64,000 nt of DNA from Paraburkholderia metrosideri (GTDB taxonomy: Bacteria > Pseudomonadota > Gammaproteobacteria > Burkholderiales > Burkholderiaceae). A program made the position numbers and the translations under genes. The notes under the pieces are model-generated. The model was not told the origin of the DNA, searched no databases, and saw only the letters and a list, made by a program, of their open reading frames with translations. Below are positions 62,870-64,000 of the stretch, one piece after another; position 1 is the stretch's first letter; every line of letters starts with the position of its first letter. Location: the NCBI RefSeq assembly GCF_904848625.1, contig NZ_CAJHCP010000013.1, positions 62,001 to 126,000 of the forward strand, read 5' to 3'.

Positions 62870-63169
62870 ATGATCGATGAAAATCTGATTTACAAGGCAC
62901 TCGCGAATCCGTTTCGCCGCGACGTCCTGAAGTGGTTAAAGACGCCCAATCAATACTTCAGGCGGGACTATGTCGATGTTGGGCGCGGAGTACCTTTGCA
63001 TGCCATTCTCGCGCTCAGTGGCCTGTCGCAACCTACCGTATCGGCACATGTCACGGCATTGATCGAAGCGCGGCTACTCGTGGCCACCCGCGTCAGCCAG
63101 TGGCTGTTTGTGACGCGCAACGAGGAAGTTATTCGTGGCTTTACCGCGCAACTCGGTGCGCACCTGTAG
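62870..63169 (+). CDS. ArsR-family winged-helix regulator
   Basis: 99 residues from Met at 62870 (the frame is open back to 62783 but overlaps the previous gene). Ala-Leu-Ala-Asn-Pro-Phe-Arg-Arg-Asp-Val-Leu-Lys-Trp-Leu is the classic first helix, followed by Gly-Leu-Ser-Gln-Pro-Thr-Val-Ser-Ala-His as recognition helix and a beta wing with Trp-Leu-Phe-Val-Thr-Arg-Asn. No metal-binding cysteines are seen, so it is probably not a metal sensor. Confidence 0.85.
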   Translation: MIDENLIYKALANPFRRDVLKWLKTPNQYFRRDYVDVGRGVPLHAILALSGLSQPTVSAHVTALIEARLLVATRVSQWLFVTRNEEVIRGFTAQLGAHL

Positions 63170-63478
63170 CCGTTGACTGCGTTGGTTGGTCGGCGCGTAC
63201 GCGATTTTTCATACAATTTTCTCCCGAACAGGGCGCTCACTTTCGACAAAATTAAACGATCTTATCAATGCCGTTTTTATGGACTATTTCCCACGATGTT
63301 TGGCGAGAAGCGAGGCGATGCTCGTCGTGAAATCTCTAATTTCAAGGTTGTAAAAAAGATCTGCTATGTTGAGATCTGGTACGGCTTCGCGCTCGATCGG
63401 GCCGAAGCCTGGCTGCGCTTCTTCCTTGCGTCAAAAGCGGAATTAAGCGGTTGATGCCTTCGCGATATGGATGTCCAT
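63170..63478. other. AT-richer intergenic region before the LysR gene
   Basis: Lower GC than the flanks. A 93-codon plus frame (63173-63454, TTG start) has no recognisable domain and no Shine-Dalgarno; I do not call it. Confidence 0.35.
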
Positions 63479-64000
63479 ATGATGAAACTCAATCAGCTTC
63501 GAACGTTCATTGCCGTTGTTGAATCAAAAAGTATCCATCGGGGCGCATCAGCGCTAGGCATTTCCCAGCCTGCTGTTTCAATGACCCTACGCGATCTCGA
63601 AGAGATTTTCGGTGGCCCACTGTTGGTACGGAAGACAAAAGGCGTTGAAGTCACGGCTCTGGGCGCGCTGCTGCATCAGCGAGGTCGTGCAATTCTCGCC
63701 GATCTGGATCGAATAAACGAAGAAATGGCCAGTTTGCAGAATCGGAGGGGTGGCATGGTTTCGATCGCTGTTTCTTCCGCAATTGTCTTCACCGTTCTCC
63801 CTTATGCGTTACGGCAGTTTCGGGAGAAAATGCCCAGCGTCCAGGTGAGAATAACGGAAATCTCTGGACGGGATGCGTTAATTGACGGTCTGGCAGGTGG
63901 GAAATTCGATTTCGCGACGATATTGACCGCACCGTATTTTTTCCCGCTTCCCGACGACATCGAGAGATTGGCAGAGGTTGATCTCCCTCTAATTGTTGGA
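63479..64000 (+). CDS. LysR-family regulator, N-terminal part (runs off window)
   Basis: 174 residues are present, open to the window edge. It begins Met-Met-Lys-Leu-Asn-Gln-Leu-Arg-Thr-Phe, with the helix-turn-helix in Gly-Ala-Ser-Ala-Leu-Gly-Ile-Ser-Gln-Pro-Ala-Val-Ser-Met-Thr-Leu and the start of the effector domain at Met-Val-Ser-Ile-Ala-Val-Ser-Ser-Ala. Either of two adjacent ATGs (63479, 63482) could start it. Targets would lie beyond the window. Confidence 0.88.
   Translation, partial: MMKLNQLRTFIAVVESKSIHRGASALGISQPAVSMTLRDLEEIFGGPLLVRKTKGVEVTALGALLHQRGRAILADLDRINEEMASLQNRRGGMVSIAVSSAIVFTVLPYALRQFREKMPSVQVRITEISGRDALIDGLAGGKFDFATILTAPYFFPLPDDIERLAEVDLPLIVG

Noticed and set aside
63173..63454. 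93-codon plus-strand frame before the last LysR gene
   Set aside because: Begins with TTG, has no ribosome site or domain, and lies in AT-richer intergenic DNA.

Overview
This is a high-GC chromosomal or megaplasmid window from a betaproteobacterium, most likely Burkholderia sensu lato (Burkholderia, Paraburkholderia or Caballeronia). The pointers are a Burkholderia-type general porin, two small BON-domain proteins, a DUF3331 protein, many LysR/IclR/TetR/AraC regulators, and an exopolysaccharide locus with a Wzc-type kinase and Gmd. I saw no rRNA, tRNA, CRISPR array or intact insertion sequence. Product names come from motif and family recognition by eye; no search was run. Layout: 1-1.8 kb holds the start of an SbmA/YddA-like ABC transporter and a frameshifted outer-membrane protein relic. 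1.8-5.7 kb is a complete polar amino-acid ABC uptake operon followed by an IclR regulator. 5.7-6.5 kb holds IS3-type debris. 6.5-9.4 kb carries a serine hydrolase, a BON protein and a porin. 9.5-15.8 kb is a catabolic operon (acyl-CoA ligase, acyl-CoA dehydrogenase, CoA-transferase, MFS carrier) divergent from a LysR gene, suggesting uptake, CoA activation and oxidation of an unidentified carboxylic acid. 16.4-26.2 kb is a series of single metabolic genes: tannase-like esterase, CPBP membrane protein, 2,3-butanediol-type dehydrogenase, a NemR-like TetR with a DJ-1/PfpI protein, amidase, DUF3331 and BON proteins. 26.2-32.3 kb is a signalling block: a PAS/GAF histidine kinase, a receiver-only protein, a FixJ-like regulator and a second membrane kinase on one strand, with an orphan branched-chain-amino-acid-type binding protein divergent from it. 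32.5-35.7 kb holds a DipZ-type thiol-redox protein and an MFS carrier. 36.2-44.9 kb is an exopolysaccharide operon on the minus strand: Wzc-like kinase, three glycosyltransferases, a Wzy-like polymerase and a Wzx-like flippase. No export channel, phosphatase or priming transferase gene is visible here. About 1.7 kb of gene-poor DNA separates it from a divergent cassette (46.5-50.3 kb) of a stand-alone AMP-forming ligase, an acyl carrier protein and a tandem alpha/beta-hydrolase-fold protein. gmd (50.8-51.9 kb, GDP-mannose dehydration) follows in convergent orientation. 53-61.8 kb is a tripartite drug-efflux operon (ABM-domain protein, EmrB-like, EmrA-like, outer-membrane factor) with an acetolactate-synthase pseudogene at its 3' end and a divergent LysR, then mug and a GlxA-type regulator. 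The window ends with a degenerate GlxA-like gene, an ArsR-type regulator and the start of another LysR gene. The most interesting locus is the ligase / acyl-carrier / tandem-hydrolase cassette beside the exopolysaccharide operon. It resembles accessory genes of exosortase-A systems, but no exosortase or PLP-decarboxylase gene is visible and the two hydrolase domains are fused, each without a serine at the expected nucleophile position. Other points worth attention are a tannase-family enzyme that has lost both cysteines of the CS-D-HC motif, and a duplicated palindromic operator in front of a TetR gene and its neighbour.
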